Assembly (NCBI GenBank): GCA_011321815.1
Contig: DROS01000045.1
Span: forward strand, 1-64,000
Length of the DNA stretch: 64,000 nucleotides
DNA from: Gammaproteobacteria bacterium
GTDB lineage: Bacteria; Pseudomonadota; Gammaproteobacteria; SZUA-152
Reading direction: 5' to 3'
How positions within the stretch are numbered: position 1 is the stretch's first letter; every line of letters starts with the position of its first letter. Shown one piece after another: positions 8,608-18,687 of the stretch. The notes under the pieces are model-generated. The model was given only the letters and a program-made list of their open reading frames with translations. It did no database searches and was not told the origin of the DNA. Made by a program: the position numbers and the translations under genes.

Positions 8608-9165
8608 TTAGTCTTTAGTGGCTTCCACCTCAATTTCCAGACTAACAGTATCCCCCACCGCTGGCAGCGCATATTTGATACCGAAATCCGAACGCTTCAG
8701 CTGGGTGGTGGCATCGAAACCACACACCTGTTTTTTGCTAAACGGGTGCACGCCGCAGTTAATGCTGGCCACTGCGAGAGTCACCGATCTGGTCACACCC
8801 ATAATAGTCAAATCCCCCACTACCGTAGCCCCCTTGCCCTGAAAGGTCACGTTAGTGGACTTAAAGGTAATTTCCGGAAATTCCACCGCATTGAAAAAGT
8901 CTGGTGAGCGCAGGTGATCATCACGCTTTTTAAAGCCCGTGTCGACCGAAGCAACATCAATCACGATATCCACCGAACCCGTGCCTTTGGCCTGATCCAG
9001 GTGGAGCTTGCCAGTAGTTTTGCCAAAACGCCCATGCAGTGTCGAAAATCCCAGATGGTCAATCTTAAAATTTGGGTAAGTATGATTTGGGTCAATGGTA
9101 TACGATGCCGCCATACTGCCCATCGGTAACAACAGTGCACTGACAAGTAATGCTATTTTCTTCAT
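8608..9165 (-). CDS. YceI-family periplasmic lipocalin-like protein
   Basis: The 185-residue protein has a clear signal peptide (MKKIALLVSALLLPMGSMA) followed by a full YceI domain, a beta-barrel that binds polyisoprenoid or ubiquinone-like lipids in characterised homologues. Typical motifs include YTIDPNHTYPNFKIDHLGFS, KSTNVTF and GDLTIMGVTRSVTL near residue 120. Two cysteines (SINCGVHP and QVCGFD) may form a disulfide. A good GGAGAT ribosome-binding site precedes the ATG. The gene appears monocistronic. The physiological role is unknown; some homologues respond to base or osmotic stress. Confidence 0.92.
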   Translation of the reverse strand: MKKIALLVSALLLPMGSMAASYTIDPNHTYPNFKIDHLGFSTLHGRFGKTTGKLHLDQAKGTGSVDIVIDVASVDTGFKKRDDHLRSPDFFNAVEFPEITFKSTNVTFQGKGATVVGDLTIMGVTRSVTLAVASINCGVHPFSKKQVCGFDATTQLKRSDFGIKYALPAVGDTVSLEIEVEATKD

Positions 9166-9274
9166 GCTCGATCTCCTTGGTTGTAAATCTTAGGTGGTAA
9201 TATTGAAAATGCAATTTACAGTTACATCTTATTTTTCCATGACAGCCAATGGCCGGCGCGGTACTTTCCTCGGC

Positions 9275-10156
9275 CTAAAAGCTCACCGGCCCTGCGGCAC
9301 GCCAGGCCAGCCAAATGGCTGGCAATACAGGAATGCTGGTCCACAGGCAGGCGACGATCAATTCCAGCCAGCGCTGCTGTGGTTTGATTCGTTTGACGGG
9401 TTTGATTAACAACAACCAGGCAAACAACGGCACCAACACCAGACATAACAACACCAGCACCGGCAACTGTGCGTATACCGTCGCGGCTGCGGCAAGCAGG
9501 GTCACGGGCACTGCTGCTGCGTATACCGCGAGCATGCCCAACCTGGCCAATTTTTCCGCTGTCCCCAGTAATCCCACAACAATCACAGCACCGGTCGCGG
9601 CTGAAACAGCAAACGCCAACTGACTGTACAGTGCCGATGCAGCGATCAGCGTCGTTGCCCCTGTGCCCATTGCCAGCACCAGTGCACTGGCAGCCTGGGC
9701 ACTGAAGGCCTGTTTTTGCACCCGCCCCAGTGCGCCTGCGCCGTAAATGCTGACCGCGGCATATAACATTACCGGTGCCGCCATCAGCCAGACAGCCATA
9801 CCCTCCTGACGCTGCACCACAGGCCAGATAATCCACAAGGCCGCCACCGCCAGCAGTAACGCGGGTAACGCCTGAAGCATGCGTTTTAACCATACCGCTT
9901 GTGGCATTACCGCAATGCACTCCAGCAACACCGCCACAAAGGGCAATGCCAGACTACAGACAATTATCTTGCGTGTGGCCGTCAGTGGCTGCAAAGTCAG
10001 CCCCGTGGTCAACAGCACCGCAACCAAAAAACCACCAATAACCGCCAGGCCAACCCCGCCGGGTAAAAAACGATGCAGCGCCAGCGCTACCACCAGCGCC
10101 ACCACAAAGGGGGCGCCAGCGGCCTGGATCGCAGGATTTGTCAACAGCTCTTGCAT
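9275..10156 (-). CDS. Hypothetical polytopic membrane protein
   Basis: The 293-residue product is almost entirely hydrophobic, with roughly eight or nine predicted transmembrane segments rich in Ala, Leu and Val, short loops and no recognisable catalytic motif. The ATG at 10156 (MQELLTNPAI) was chosen because it follows the CDGSH gene stop by 13 bases and everything further upstream in this frame overlaps that gene. The pair probably forms an operon. I do not recognise the family. The 109 bases beyond its stop contain only the yceI upstream region. Confidence 0.65.
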   Translation of the reverse strand: MQELLTNPAIQAAGAPFVVALVVALALHRFLPGGVGLAVIGGFLVAVLLTTGLTLQPLTATRKIIVCSLALPFVAVLLECIAVMPQAVWLKRMLQALPALLLAVAALWIIWPVVQRQEGMAVWLMAAPVMLYAAVSIYGAGALGRVQKQAFSAQAASALVLAMGTGATTLIAASALYSQLAFAVSAATGAVIVVGLLGTAEKLARLGMLAVYAAAVPVTLLAAAATVYAQLPVLVLLCLVLVPLFAWLLLIKPVKRIKPQQRWLELIVACLWTSIPVLPAIWLAWRAAGPVSF

Positions 10157-10169
10157 TGTTGAAGGTTGC

Positions 10170-10406
10170 TCAGGGTGCCGTGTGGCTGCCGTCACACCAA
10201 GGCTTGTTACCGGTTTTGCCGCATCCACAAATGTATACGGTTTCATCTTTTTCAGCGGTATATGCCAGCGGTGCCGTGCCGGGATGTTGCGTGTGGCTGC
10301 CATCACAGAAGGGGGGTGTATTGCTGTGGCCACACTGACAGATGTAGGCCGTTTCACCACTTTTTAATGTATGCTCGTAAGGTTCACCGTGGGTATACAT
10401 ACTCAT
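10170..10406 (-). CDS. CDGSH iron-sulfur domain protein (two motifs)
   Basis: This 78-residue protein has two CDGSH zinc-finger-like motifs, [16 protein letters not shown] and [16 protein letters not shown], each giving the 3Cys-1His ligand set of mitoNEET-type [2Fe-2S] clusters. The tandem arrangement is common in short bacterial CDGSH proteins, which are thought to take part in redox or iron-sulfur handling in the cytoplasm. ATG at 10406 is preceded by GGAGG at 8 bases. A second ATG lies two codons further. It is followed closely by the polytopic membrane protein gene. Confidence 0.9.
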   Translation of the reverse strand: MSMYTHGEPYEHTLKSGETAYICQCGHSNTPPFCDGSHTQHPGTAPLAYTAEKDETVYICGCGKTGNKPWCDGSHTAP

Positions 10407-10652
10407 GTTTGCATCCTCCAATTGGGTCTTGTGTGACGCCGCCCTGCACAAAAAAGCACGTAAAAATGCGCAAAACTTTCGTCTGGTTTATCATCTGAAA
10501 ATTGAGCATAATCAAATACCTGCCAAATAAAAAGCAGAAACATTTGAGCAAATCATTCAACTTTATTGAATACCTGTAGCAGACGCCTCAATTCTCTCCG
10601 GAAAATGGCCGCTAAAGGTTTTGTAAATGGCACATTCAGCAGCGAGTAACAT

Positions 10653-12692
10653 GTGACTCCATATTTCTATCCCGTTTTATACGCCATCACACGGCGTAAG
10701 CCCGATGCCAAATGGCTGTGCACCGGCCTCGCTGTTGTCGTTCTGTGCCCCGCACTGGTGTGGGCCTTGCCGCACAACACCACACAAGATAGCTTTGTGC
10801 AGCGCGTGGTCAACTTCAATGGTGCTGCACTTGCCGAGCAACGCACCCGGTTTTTGGCCGCAGAAAAGGCGTTGCGCCTACGGCGCGTATCTGAATTTCA
10901 CCGATTATCATCCACACTCACGGATTATCCGCTCTACCCTTACTTGCAATATCAAGACATCAAACGCCGCTTGCACAAAATCCCGGTAAAAAAAGTTTCG
11001 GCGTTTCTTGAGCAATACCAAAGCCTGCCGGTATCGCGTTCACTGCGTCATAAACTATTGCGGCAACTGGCGCGCCAGGGGCGCTGGCAACAGTACCTGG
11101 ATTTTTACACACCCACAAAAAATATCCGTTTACAGTGTCATTATCTTTACGCGCTGATCCGCACGGGACAGGCTGAAGCCGCATACCCGGACATCAAAAA
11201 GCTGTGGCTCACCGGCCGCTCGCAACCACGCACTTGCGACCGCACATTCAAGCACTGGAAGGCCGCTGGCAAGCTCACCACCGAACTGGTATGGCAGCGC
11301 ATGGCGCTGGCGCTGGACAAGGGCCGCCGTACACTGGCGAGGTACCTGCTGCGGTACCTGCCCGCCAAAGATCAAAAACTGGCGCGTCTGTGGATCAAGC
11401 TACACCGCAAACCACACCTGTTACCCCGGTACCAGCAGCAAATTGCCCGCAGCACACACCACATGGCATCCCGCCTGTTCGTCAATGTGGTAAAACGTTT
11501 GGCGCGACGCACGCCCCGGGAAGCAGAAAAAATCTGGTTTGATCCCAAAACCCGACACATTGCCACAGAAACCGAGCAGTATGAAATACTGCAACAAATA
11601 GCCATTGCCCTGGCGCGTAAACAACTGCCAGGGTCAGAAGCCTGGTTTTCCATTATCCCTGATGAATACCTGAGTGATACCGCACGCCAGTGGCGGGTGC
11701 GCACCGCTTTACTCCAGGCCCAGTGGTCACGTGTACTCACCGCGCTGGACGCACTTACACCCAGGCAGCAAGCCAGTGACCGCTGGCAATATTGGCGGGC
11801 ACGCGCGCACGAGGAACTGGGCGAAACCGCCGCTGCCATGACGCAGTTCACTGCCCTCGCCCGGCAACGCAGTTATTACGGGTTTTTATCCGCAGATCGC
11901 CTGAACCTGCCCTATACCATTGCTGATCGCCCGCACAAAACCAGTGCAGGCACCCTGTTTACAATAGGCCAGCGGCCGGCTGTGCAACGCGCCCATGAGT
12001 TTGTTCGCCTGGGGCGCATGGTGGAGGCACGCCGCGAATGGCACTCGGCAACACAGCACATGACGAACAACGAGCGCGTCGATGCCGCCAAACTGGCACA
12101 GCACTGGGGCTGGGCTGAGCAGTCCATTCTCACCATGGCCAGCACCGATCAACGTGACGACCTCACCTTGCGTTTCCCGCTGCTGTTCCAGGAACAGATT
12201 CTCAATTATTCCGAACGGGAGGATATCAACCCGGCCTGGACTTATGGTGTCATCCGCCGGGAAAGCGCCTTTGTGCAGGATGCGCGCTCACCCAAGGGTG
12301 CGTTGGGACTCATGCAGCTCATGCCCGCTACAGCGAAGCATATTTCCCGCTCCTTGCCGAAAAAATACCGTGGTAAATCCAAGCTCACCCAAGCGGACAT
12401 CAACCTGTCCCTGGGTACCCGTTATCTGCGCAAAATGCTCAAACGCTTTGGTGGGCAGACCGTGCTTGCCACCGCTGCATACAACGCCGGAGAAAATCGC
12501 ATCATGCGCTGGCTGCCCGCAGAAACCACATTGGATGCTGAACGCTGGATTGAAAATATCCCCTTCCGGGAAACGCGCGAATACGTCACCAGCGTATTGG
12601 CCTTCACGATTATTTATGCAGACCGGCTGGGTTTTGAACAAAAACGCCTGAGCCAGCACATGTCTGCTGTCCCCACCCGCGAAACCCTGTAA
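10653..12692 (+). CDS. slt: Soluble lytic murein transglycosylase (Slt70 type)
   Basis: The enzyme cleaves peptidoglycan glycan strands with formation of 1,6-anhydroMurNAc ends in the periplasm. The 679-residue protein has an N-terminal signal segment (about residues 20-38), a long alpha-helical superhelical U/L region, and a C-terminal lysozyme-like domain. In that domain the catalytic Glu sits in VIRRESAF near residue 534, followed by GALGLMQLMPATAK and AAYNAGENR. The GTG at 10653 is the only suitable start found, with a weak ribosome-binding site. Its length is in the usual range (about 640-680). It is transcribed away from the CDGSH gene across a 246-base AT-rich spacer with no gene. Confidence 0.93.
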   Translation: MTPYFYPVLYAITRRKPDAKWLCTGLAVVVLCPALVWALPHNTTQDSFVQRVVNFNGAALAEQRTRFLAAEKALRLRRVSEFHRLSSTLTDYPLYPYLQYQDIKRRLHKIPVKKVSAFLEQYQSLPVSRSLRHKLLRQLARQGRWQQYLDFYTPTKNIRLQCHYLYALIRTGQAEAAYPDIKKLWLTGRSQPRTCDRTFKHWKAAGKLTTELVWQRMALALDKGRRTLARYLLRYLPAKDQKLARLWIKLHRKPHLLPRYQQQIARSTHHMASRLFVNVVKRLARRTPREAEKIWFDPKTRHIATETEQYEILQQIAIALARKQLPGSEAWFSIIPDEYLSDTARQWRVRTALLQAQWSRVLTALDALTPRQQASDRWQYWRARAHEELGETAAAMTQFTALARQRSYYGFLSADRLNLPYTIADRPHKTSAGTLFTIGQRPAVQRAHEFVRLGRMVEARREWHSATQHMTNNERVDAAKLAQHWGWAEQSILTMASTDQRDDLTLRFPLLFQEQILNYSEREDINPAWTYGVIRRESAFVQDARSPKGALGLMQLMPATAKHISRSLPKKYRGKSKLTQADINLSLGTRYLRKMLKRFGGQTVLATAAYNAGENRIMRWLPAETTLDAERWIENIPFRETREYVTSVLAFTIIYADRLGFEQKRLSQHMSAVPTRETL

Positions 12693-12702
12693 AAAAACGC
12701 CC

Positions 12703-12732
12703 CAAAAAAAATGCCCCTTGTAAAAACAAGGG
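12703..12732. terminator. Hairpin terminator after slt
   Basis: CCCTTG (12715-12720) pairs with CAAGGG (12727-12732). On the minus strand the hairpin is followed by GCA and a run of eight T; on the plus strand the following bases are only weakly T-rich. It could end hrpA read-through on the minus strand and possibly slt. Bases 12733-13264 (about 530 nt, AT-rich) contain no gene I can support on either strand. Confidence 0.5.
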
Positions 12733-13264
12733 ACATCTTTCCAAGGCTTGGCGGTGCGATATCGCCCTCTGCCGTGAACCATCCAGACGAAGTGGAAGCC
12801 GGTGCGACGCATCAGGATTTCTGGACAAAGCAGAAATACACAACAGCGTCACATGCCCAGGTTCCAGGTTATGCAAGTTGGGTCAAACAGCATATCGAGG
12901 GCGACTCTCGTTATTAATACTAGTGATTATTTCCAGCTTAACAAGCACAAAAACAGCTTAAAACGCTAAGTCACCAATTCATAAAGGAATTTAGTTTAAA
13001 ACAATTTCAGACTTGTTTTTCCGAGGTTTTTCCCTGGTTTTTACGGTACTGTCATATCTTTTTCCATGCCAGGCTTGTCCAGAATAATGATAAATTAATA
13101 TAGCATTTCAGCATTTATTAATGTTGCAAAACCCTGACGACTCGGCTTGCTTTTTTAGCACAAACCAATAGTTGATCTTGCAAACATCACACGCCTTGCG
13201 CCCTTTGCGGTTACAACACTTGACTTGGCGGTATTACATGCTTCCAAAAACCAAGGAAACGATA

Positions 13265-16200
13265 TCACAAGCATAATGCCACTTGTTTCTCAAGACGCTT
13301 TGGTGAAACCGGGATTGCCGTTTTCATCGGTTGTGCAAACAACGACACCCGATACTCTTCCAGCATCCAGCGCAGACGGGTGATTTCAGCAGTGCCTTTC
13401 GCCGTTTCTTGCAGGCGAGCATATTCCTGTAAAAATGGCTTCAGTAGTTGCAGTTTTTTTTCATCCCCGGCCGGTGAATCTGTCAGCTTATCCAAACGTA
13501 TCGTTAAAGCACGAAAATAGCGTGGCATTTCCTGTAACCATAAATACGGTGTGTGCGTTAGAAACCCTGCATAGAGCAAAGCATTCATTTGTGTTTGAAT
13601 ATCCATTCCGCTCTCCTGACCACAATGATTCTGAATTGTTTGAAATTGCTGACGGGCAGATTGATAAGCAGTAAGGATCTGCGCGACCAGTTTACACACA
13701 AGGTTAGCTGTCGGTATCAATGCTGTTACCTGCTGCATGCAATCAGCAAACACTTCCTCCTGGCGAATTATACGGTTTTTCGCAAAAAAACATTGATCCA
13801 GAATCAATTCAAGCAAATCGTTTTGTAAATCATCCACCGATGCAAATACCGAATAGATAAGACTCATCTCATTTATGCCTGGCAATTGCCGTAACAAATA
13901 TTTCACCGCTTTTGCATTTTCAAGCACAGCCAGGCGTCGCAGTCCTTTTGTGTGTGCCTGCATGGCCGTTGTCGATGCATCGAACAATTCCACTCCCACC
14001 GAAGTGCCTTTGTCCACAATGGCGGGATAAGCCCGATACTGTTGCTCGCCTCGTGTCACCAGAATGAATTCGGGCAGGTCACCAAATTGCCAGGCGGTAA
14101 TACCTTCATTCGGCCATGAAACATCACTTTTTACCTGTGCCATTTCCTTTGCAGCATGCTCACCAAAACGTGATTGCAATTCAGTGAGAGAGCGACTCAC
14201 ACCCAGGCTTTTCTGTTGATGATCAACCACATCAAAGCGCATTAACAAATGCATTGAAAGCTGCTCCGGCCGCCAGTCTTTGGCAGTAACCACAAGCGCT
14301 TTTTCTTTCTTTAAAAACCCTGTCAAACGCTCTAACAGGCTTTGACCATCATCCACAGCGTTTTTCTGTTCGGCAAGATAAACAAGGGCGGATTTTACCG
14401 TTTCCGGAACAGGCACCAGTTGCTTGCGAAGACCTTTTGGCAACCCCTTAAATAACGCCGCTATTTTTTCAGGTAAAAAACCCGGCACCAGATAGTCAAA
14501 CTGGGCCTGCCTGAACTGGTTTATGGATGCCAGAGGAATGATGACCGTTACACCATCATCGTCACTGCCAGGACTGAAACAGTACTTGAGTTGCAATGGC
14601 ACATCATTGCATACCATCTCTCCCGGATATTCGGCATCCGCCGACGTTGACACGGAACGAAAAACATCCTCTCGCGTCAACCGCAACAGATCAGGTTTTT
14701 TAACTTCGGCCTGTTTTCGCCATTGTTCAAATGTGACATGGTCACGAACGGAGGCAGGAAGCTTTTCATCAAAAAAGCGACACAATGCGGTATCATCCAC
14801 CAACACATCCTGACGCCGTGTTTTGGACTCTAGCAAACAGGCTTCTTCAATCAGCTGCCGGTTATGCCGGAAAAATGCGGCCTGTGTGCGATAGTTCCCC
14901 TCCACCAATGCCTCACGGATAAAAATACTGCGCGCCACTGCGGCATCAACCGGCCCATAATTAATACGACGCGCACCATGGACAACCAACCCGTACAGCG
15001 TGACCGTTTCATCGGCCATGACAATTCCACGCTTGGGATTCCAGTGGGGTTCACTGTATGTCCGCTTTACCAGGTGTTGTGCGGCAGCCTCAACCCACTC
15101 CGGTTCGATGCGTGCGTTTTGTCGCGCAAACAAACGGCTGGTTTCCACCAGCTCTGCGCTCATCAACCAATGTGGTGGTTTTTTTATCAGCCCGGAACCC
15201 GGAAATATATGGAATGTTGATTGTCGTACGCCCAGGTATGCAAGTGTCTTTTTTCTTTTTTTCGATATTTGTTTTTCATTTTTGTCATCGAAATCACCAT
15301 CCGTATTTTTAACACCAATATTACCCAGCAAACCGGTAATCAGTGATTGATGAATGGCGGCATACGCTGCCGGGGTCGAATTGGTTTTCAAACCCATACC
15401 TTTGCTTAAGGTGCGCAGTTGTTGAAAAGTTTCCAGCCATTCTCGCATGCGCATGTAAGCCAAAAATTCCTGCTTGCAATATTGGCGTAATTTGTTTTGT
15501 GTAAGATGCTTTTTACGGTCGTTATATTCGTTCCATAAATTCAGTATAGACATGAAATCAGACTGCTCATCACGCAAGCGTTTATGCTTTTCATCAGCCT
15601 GTTGTTGTTTATCAACAGGCCGTTCGCGTGGATCTTGTACACTTAATGCGCTGACAATAATCAACACCTCAGTCAGACAGTTATTTTTCTCCGCCGCCAG
15701 GATCATACGTCCAAAACGTGGATCAATGGGCAGCTTTGCCAGACGCCGGCCAATGGGTGTCAGTTTACGTTTTTCGTCAATGGCATTCAGCTCCAGCAAC
15801 AAACGAAAACCATCATTGATAAAACGCTGGTCAGGCGGATCAATAAAAGGAAAATCACCTGGATCACCCAAACCCAGCTGACGCATTTGCAAAATAACCG
15901 CTGCAAGATTTGTGCGTTGAATTTCCGGCTGGGTAAACAAAGGGCGATTGCGAAAATCCTCTTCGGAATAAAGCCGGATACAGATGCCATCACTCAACCG
16001 GCCACAGCGCCCTGCCCGCTGATTGGCGCTGGATTGTGCGATTTTTTCAATGGGCAGCCGTTGCACTTTGCTGCGGTAACTATAGCGGCTGATACGTGCC
16101 GTGCCCGGATCAATCACATAGCGAATACCCGGCACGGTAATTGACGTTTCCGCCACGTTGGTGGCCAAAACGATACGACGTTTGTTGCCTGGCCTGAACA

Positions 16201-17188
16201 CCCGGTTTTGCTCACTGGCGCTTAACCGGGAATACAGCGGCAATACTTCGGTATTGTGTGGGTGATGTTTTCTCAAGGCCTCGGCAAGCTCACGAATTTC
16301 ACGTTCACCACTGAGAAAAATCAGAATATCCCCCTGTTTCTGCCCATCAATCTGCGCCAGCTCATCCACTGCTGCAAGAATTGCATCGGTGGGCTCTGCT
16401 GCTTCGTCGGCCTGTTGATAACGGATCTCCACAGGGTAACTGCGCCCGGAAACCTCAATGACCGGCGCATTATCAAAGTGCTGCGAAAAACGTTGAGTAT
16501 CAATAGTGGCAGAGGTGATAATCACCTTCAGGTCTTTGCGTCTGGGCAGCAGTTGCTTCAGGTATCCCAGCAGAAAATCAATATTCAGACTGCGCTCGTG
16601 TGCCTCGTCAATAATCAGCGTATCGTACTGATCCAGAAAACGGTCGCCTTGTAATTCAGCCAACAATATGCCGTCGGTCATTAACTTGATGTAGGAGGAT
16701 GTTTTTGTGTGATCGGAAAAACGGACTTTATAACCCACCGCTTCACCCAGCGGCGTACCCAGTTCTTCCGCGATACGAGTCGCCACACTGCGCGCGGCAA
16801 GGCGTCGTGGTTGAGTGTGGCCAATCAATCCGGCAACGCCCCGCCCCAGCCCCAGGCAGATTTTGGGTAACTGGGTGGTTTTTCCTGAACCGGTTTCACC
16901 GGCCACGATCACCACCTGATGATCACGGATGGCCGCCGCAATATCGTCACGCCGTTGTGAAACAGGCAACTCATCCGGATAATCCTGCGCAGGCAGGTTT
17001 TCCAGCCGGGTTTGCCGGTGCTGTATCGAAGCCGCGATTTTTGCGGCTAATGCATCAACCCCAGTTGCATCACGTTGCAGGTTTTTTACCGCCTGTCGAA
17101 ACCGGTGTTGATCCCGACGCATACATTGGGAAATGCGGGCCATGAGTTGTGCGATGTGTGTTTTAATGTGCGTTGTACTGCTCGGCAT
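13265..17188 (-). CDS. hrpA: ATP-dependent RNA helicase HrpA (DEAH family)
   Basis: This is a 1307-residue DEAH/RHA helicase, the same size as E. coli HrpA (1300), which acts on ribosome-associated mRNA and rescues collided ribosomes. Visible motifs are Walker A GETGSGKTTQ near residue 97, DEAH in IIDEAHERSL, SAT in ITSATIDTQRFS, and motif VI QRAGRCGR. They are followed by helicase-associated, OB-like and the long C-terminal DUF3418-type region. The gene starts 3 bases after the mazG stop codon, indicating co-transcription. The ATG at 17188 leaves the ribosome-binding site inside the end of mazG. Confidence 0.95.
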   Translation of the reverse strand: MPSSTTHIKTHIAQLMARISQCMRRDQHRFRQAVKNLQRDATGVDALAAKIAASIQHRQTRLENLPAQDYPDELPVSQRRDDIAAAIRDHQVVIVAGETGSGKTTQLPKICLGLGRGVAGLIGHTQPRRLAARSVATRIAEELGTPLGEAVGYKVRFSDHTKTSSYIKLMTDGILLAELQGDRFLDQYDTLIIDEAHERSLNIDFLLGYLKQLLPRRKDLKVIITSATIDTQRFSQHFDNAPVIEVSGRSYPVEIRYQQADEAAEPTDAILAAVDELAQIDGQKQGDILIFLSGEREIRELAEALRKHHPHNTEVLPLYSRLSASEQNRVFRPGNKRRIVLATNVAETSITVPGIRYVIDPGTARISRYSYRSKVQRLPIEKIAQSSANQRAGRCGRLSDGICIRLYSEEDFRNRPLFTQPEIQRTNLAAVILQMRQLGLGDPGDFPFIDPPDQRFINDGFRLLLELNAIDEKRKLTPIGRRLAKLPIDPRFGRMILAAEKNNCLTEVLIIVSALSVQDPRERPVDKQQQADEKHKRLRDEQSDFMSILNLWNEYNDRKKHLTQNKLRQYCKQEFLAYMRMREWLETFQQLRTLSKGMGLKTNSTPAAYAAIHQSLITGLLGNIGVKNTDGDFDDKNEKQISKKRKKTLAYLGVRQSTFHIFPGSGLIKKPPHWLMSAELVETSRLFARQNARIEPEWVEAAAQHLVKRTYSEPHWNPKRGIVMADETVTLYGLVVHGARRINYGPVDAAVARSIFIREALVEGNYRTQAAFFRHNRQLIEEACLLESKTRRQDVLVDDTALCRFFDEKLPASVRDHVTFEQWRKQAEVKKPDLLRLTREDVFRSVSTSADAEYPGEMVCNDVPLQLKYCFSPGSDDDGVTVIIPLASINQFRQAQFDYLVPGFLPEKIAALFKGLPKGLRKQLVPVPETVKSALVYLAEQKNAVDDGQSLLERLTGFLKKEKALVVTAKDWRPEQLSMHLLMRFDVVDHQQKSLGVSRSLTELQSRFGEHAAKEMAQVKSDVSWPNEGITAWQFGDLPEFILVTRGEQQYRAYPAIVDKGTSVGVELFDASTTAMQAHTKGLRRLAVLENAKAVKYLLRQLPGINEMSLIYSVFASVDDLQNDLLELILDQCFFAKNRIIRQEEVFADCMQQVTALIPTANLVCKLVAQILTAYQSARQQFQTIQNHCGQESGMDIQTQMNALLYAGFLTHTPYLWLQEMPRYFRALTIRLDKLTDSPAGDEKKLQLLKPFLQEYARLQETAKGTAEITRLRWMLEEYRVSLFAQPMKTAIPVSPKRLEKQVALCL

Positions 17189-17191
17189 AAG

Positions 17192-17992
17192 TTATTCAGA
17201 CTCTCCCGCCTTCACGCTTTCCCACAGCAGCTCCCACGCATCGAGACCCAGTTCCGATACATCCCGGCCCTGCGCTTTTGCCATTACTTCCATTTGCGCA
17301 AAACGCCGTTCAAATTTCCGATTGGCATGCCGTAAGGCCGTCTCTGGTTCCACATGGGCATGACGTGCCAGATTGGCGCAGGCAAACAGCAAATCCCCCA
17401 TTTCCTCTTCAATACGGGCCGTGTTATGCGCCACAGCGGCTTCTGCCCGCAACTCCTCCAGCTCTTCCTGCACCTTGGCAAATACCGGCGCAATATCGGG
17501 CCAGTCAAAACCCACCCGCGCCGCACGCTTTTGCAGTTTCACCGCCCGGGTCATGGCAGGCAGGGCTGTTGCGACACCGGTCAACGCACCGCCACCCTCC
17601 GCCTTTTCCGCCCGCTCACGGGCTTTGCTGGCCTCCCAGGCTCGGGTTTGCGCCTCCGTCGTACTGATCGTAGCACCGGCAAAAACATGTGGGTGGCGGC
17701 GGATAAGTTTCTCGACAATACCGGCGGCCACCTGTTCGAAATCAAACAGCCCCTGTTCCTCGGCGAGCCGGGCGTAAAATATAACCTGAAACAGCAAATC
17801 CCCCAGCTCATCACATAGCTCGTCCATCGCCCCTGCTTCGATAGCCTCAGCCACTTCGTAGGCTTCCTCCAGGGTATGCGGCACAATACTGGCGAAATCC
17901 TGGGCCTGATCCCATGGGCAACCGGTATCCGGGTCACGCAAGGTGGCCATAATTTCGCGTAACTTATCGATGTTATTCCTGGTAATACTCAA
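17192..17992 (-). CDS. mazG: Nucleoside triphosphate pyrophosphohydrolase MazG
   Basis: MazG hydrolyses (d)NTPs to NMP and pyrophosphate, cleansing the nucleotide pool and modulating ppGpp-related stress. The sequence contains the two MazG domains, with DPDTGCPWDQAQDF, HTLEEAYEVAEAIE and DELGDLLFQVIFYA in the first and EEEMGDLLFACANLARH in the second. A TTG at 17992 is proposed as start (266 residues, close to the 263 of E. coli) because homology begins there and AGGGT precedes it. An open extension to 18082 lacks family similarity. The gene is upstream of and nearly joined to hrpA. The start is uncertain by several codons. Confidence 0.92.
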   Translation of the reverse strand: MSITRNNIDKLREIMATLRDPDTGCPWDQAQDFASIVPHTLEEAYEVAEAIEAGAMDELCDELGDLLFQVIFYARLAEEQGLFDFEQVAAGIVEKLIRRHPHVFAGATISTTEAQTRAWEASKARERAEKAEGGGALTGVATALPAMTRAVKLQKRAARVGFDWPDIAPVFAKVQEELEELRAEAAVAHNTARIEEEMGDLLFACANLARHAHVEPETALRHANRKFERRFAQMEVMAKAQGRDVSELGLDAWELLWESVKAGESE

Positions 17993-18138
17993 GCTGCTTA
18001 CCCTTACTTGCTGATATCCGGTACAATTTATTTCGGGCCGTTTTAGTGATGCCGCAAAGCCATAAACTGTGAGAAAAATCACGCTTTAGCGAGCCCGGTT
18101 GATGGACGATAATAACCCAGGATGGGAGTGCTTCACGA

Positions 18139-18687
18139 ATGATTCAGGCGGTAAGCATTATGAAAAAAACAGGCTGCACAGCATTACCGGCATGGTTACT
18201 GGCATGCCTGTTGGTGGCAGCGGGCAACGCATCGGCGGAAAAGCTGGGCACATTGGCAGACGGTCAGGCAGCATTTAACGCCGGTAATTACAGTCTGTCA
18301 TTTTCACTCTGGTCTGCTTTAGCCACACAAGGCGACGCTGACGCCCAGGTATTTGTCGGGCTTTCCTACGACAATGGCTGGGGCACACAACGCAGTGCGC
18401 AACTGGCGCGAGAGTGGTATCAAAAAGCGGCTAAAAAAGACAATACTTCCGGCCAGTATCTGCTGGGCCTGCACTTTATTCAGGGCACCAGTGAGGAACG
18501 GGCCAAAGGACTCATGTGGCTGCAACGCGCGGCCGACAACGGCGACAGTGCCGCACAGGAATTCATCAAAAAAGGGAAAAAACGCGGCTGGTTTAAAAAT
18601 ATCAAACCAGTTACCCCTTCTGTCCAGAAAAAACCAGCCCCCAAAGCCGTGGCGCTGGCACAACAGTCAAGCGTAACCGATCAGTAA
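18139..18687 (+). CDS. Secreted Sel1-repeat protein
   Basis: The 182-residue protein has a signal peptide (LPAWLLACLLVAAGNASA) and two to three Sel1 repeats (about residues 40-135: AFNAGNYSLSFSLWSALATQ, AQVFVGLSYDNGWG, GQYLLGLHFIQG). The tail is rich in Lys, Pro and Ala. A second in-frame ATG at 18160 (MKKTGC) would give a more classical signal peptide; 18139 was kept because GGGAG lies 10 bases upstream. Sel1 proteins are usually scaffolds for protein-protein interaction. It is convergent with the next gene, overlapping by 7 bases. No specific function can be assigned. Confidence 0.75.
   Translation: MIQAVSIMKKTGCTALPAWLLACLLVAAGNASAEKLGTLADGQAAFNAGNYSLSFSLWSALATQGDADAQVFVGLSYDNGWGTQRSAQLAREWYQKAAKKDNTSGQYLLGLHFIQGTSEERAKGLMWLQRAADNGDSAAQEFIKKGKKRGWFKNIKPVTPSVQKKPAPKAVALAQQSSVTDQ

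Noticed and set aside
12711-12917. Plus-strand 68-codon frame after slt
   Set aside because: It begins inside the terminator hairpin, has no ribosome-binding site and no recognisable features.
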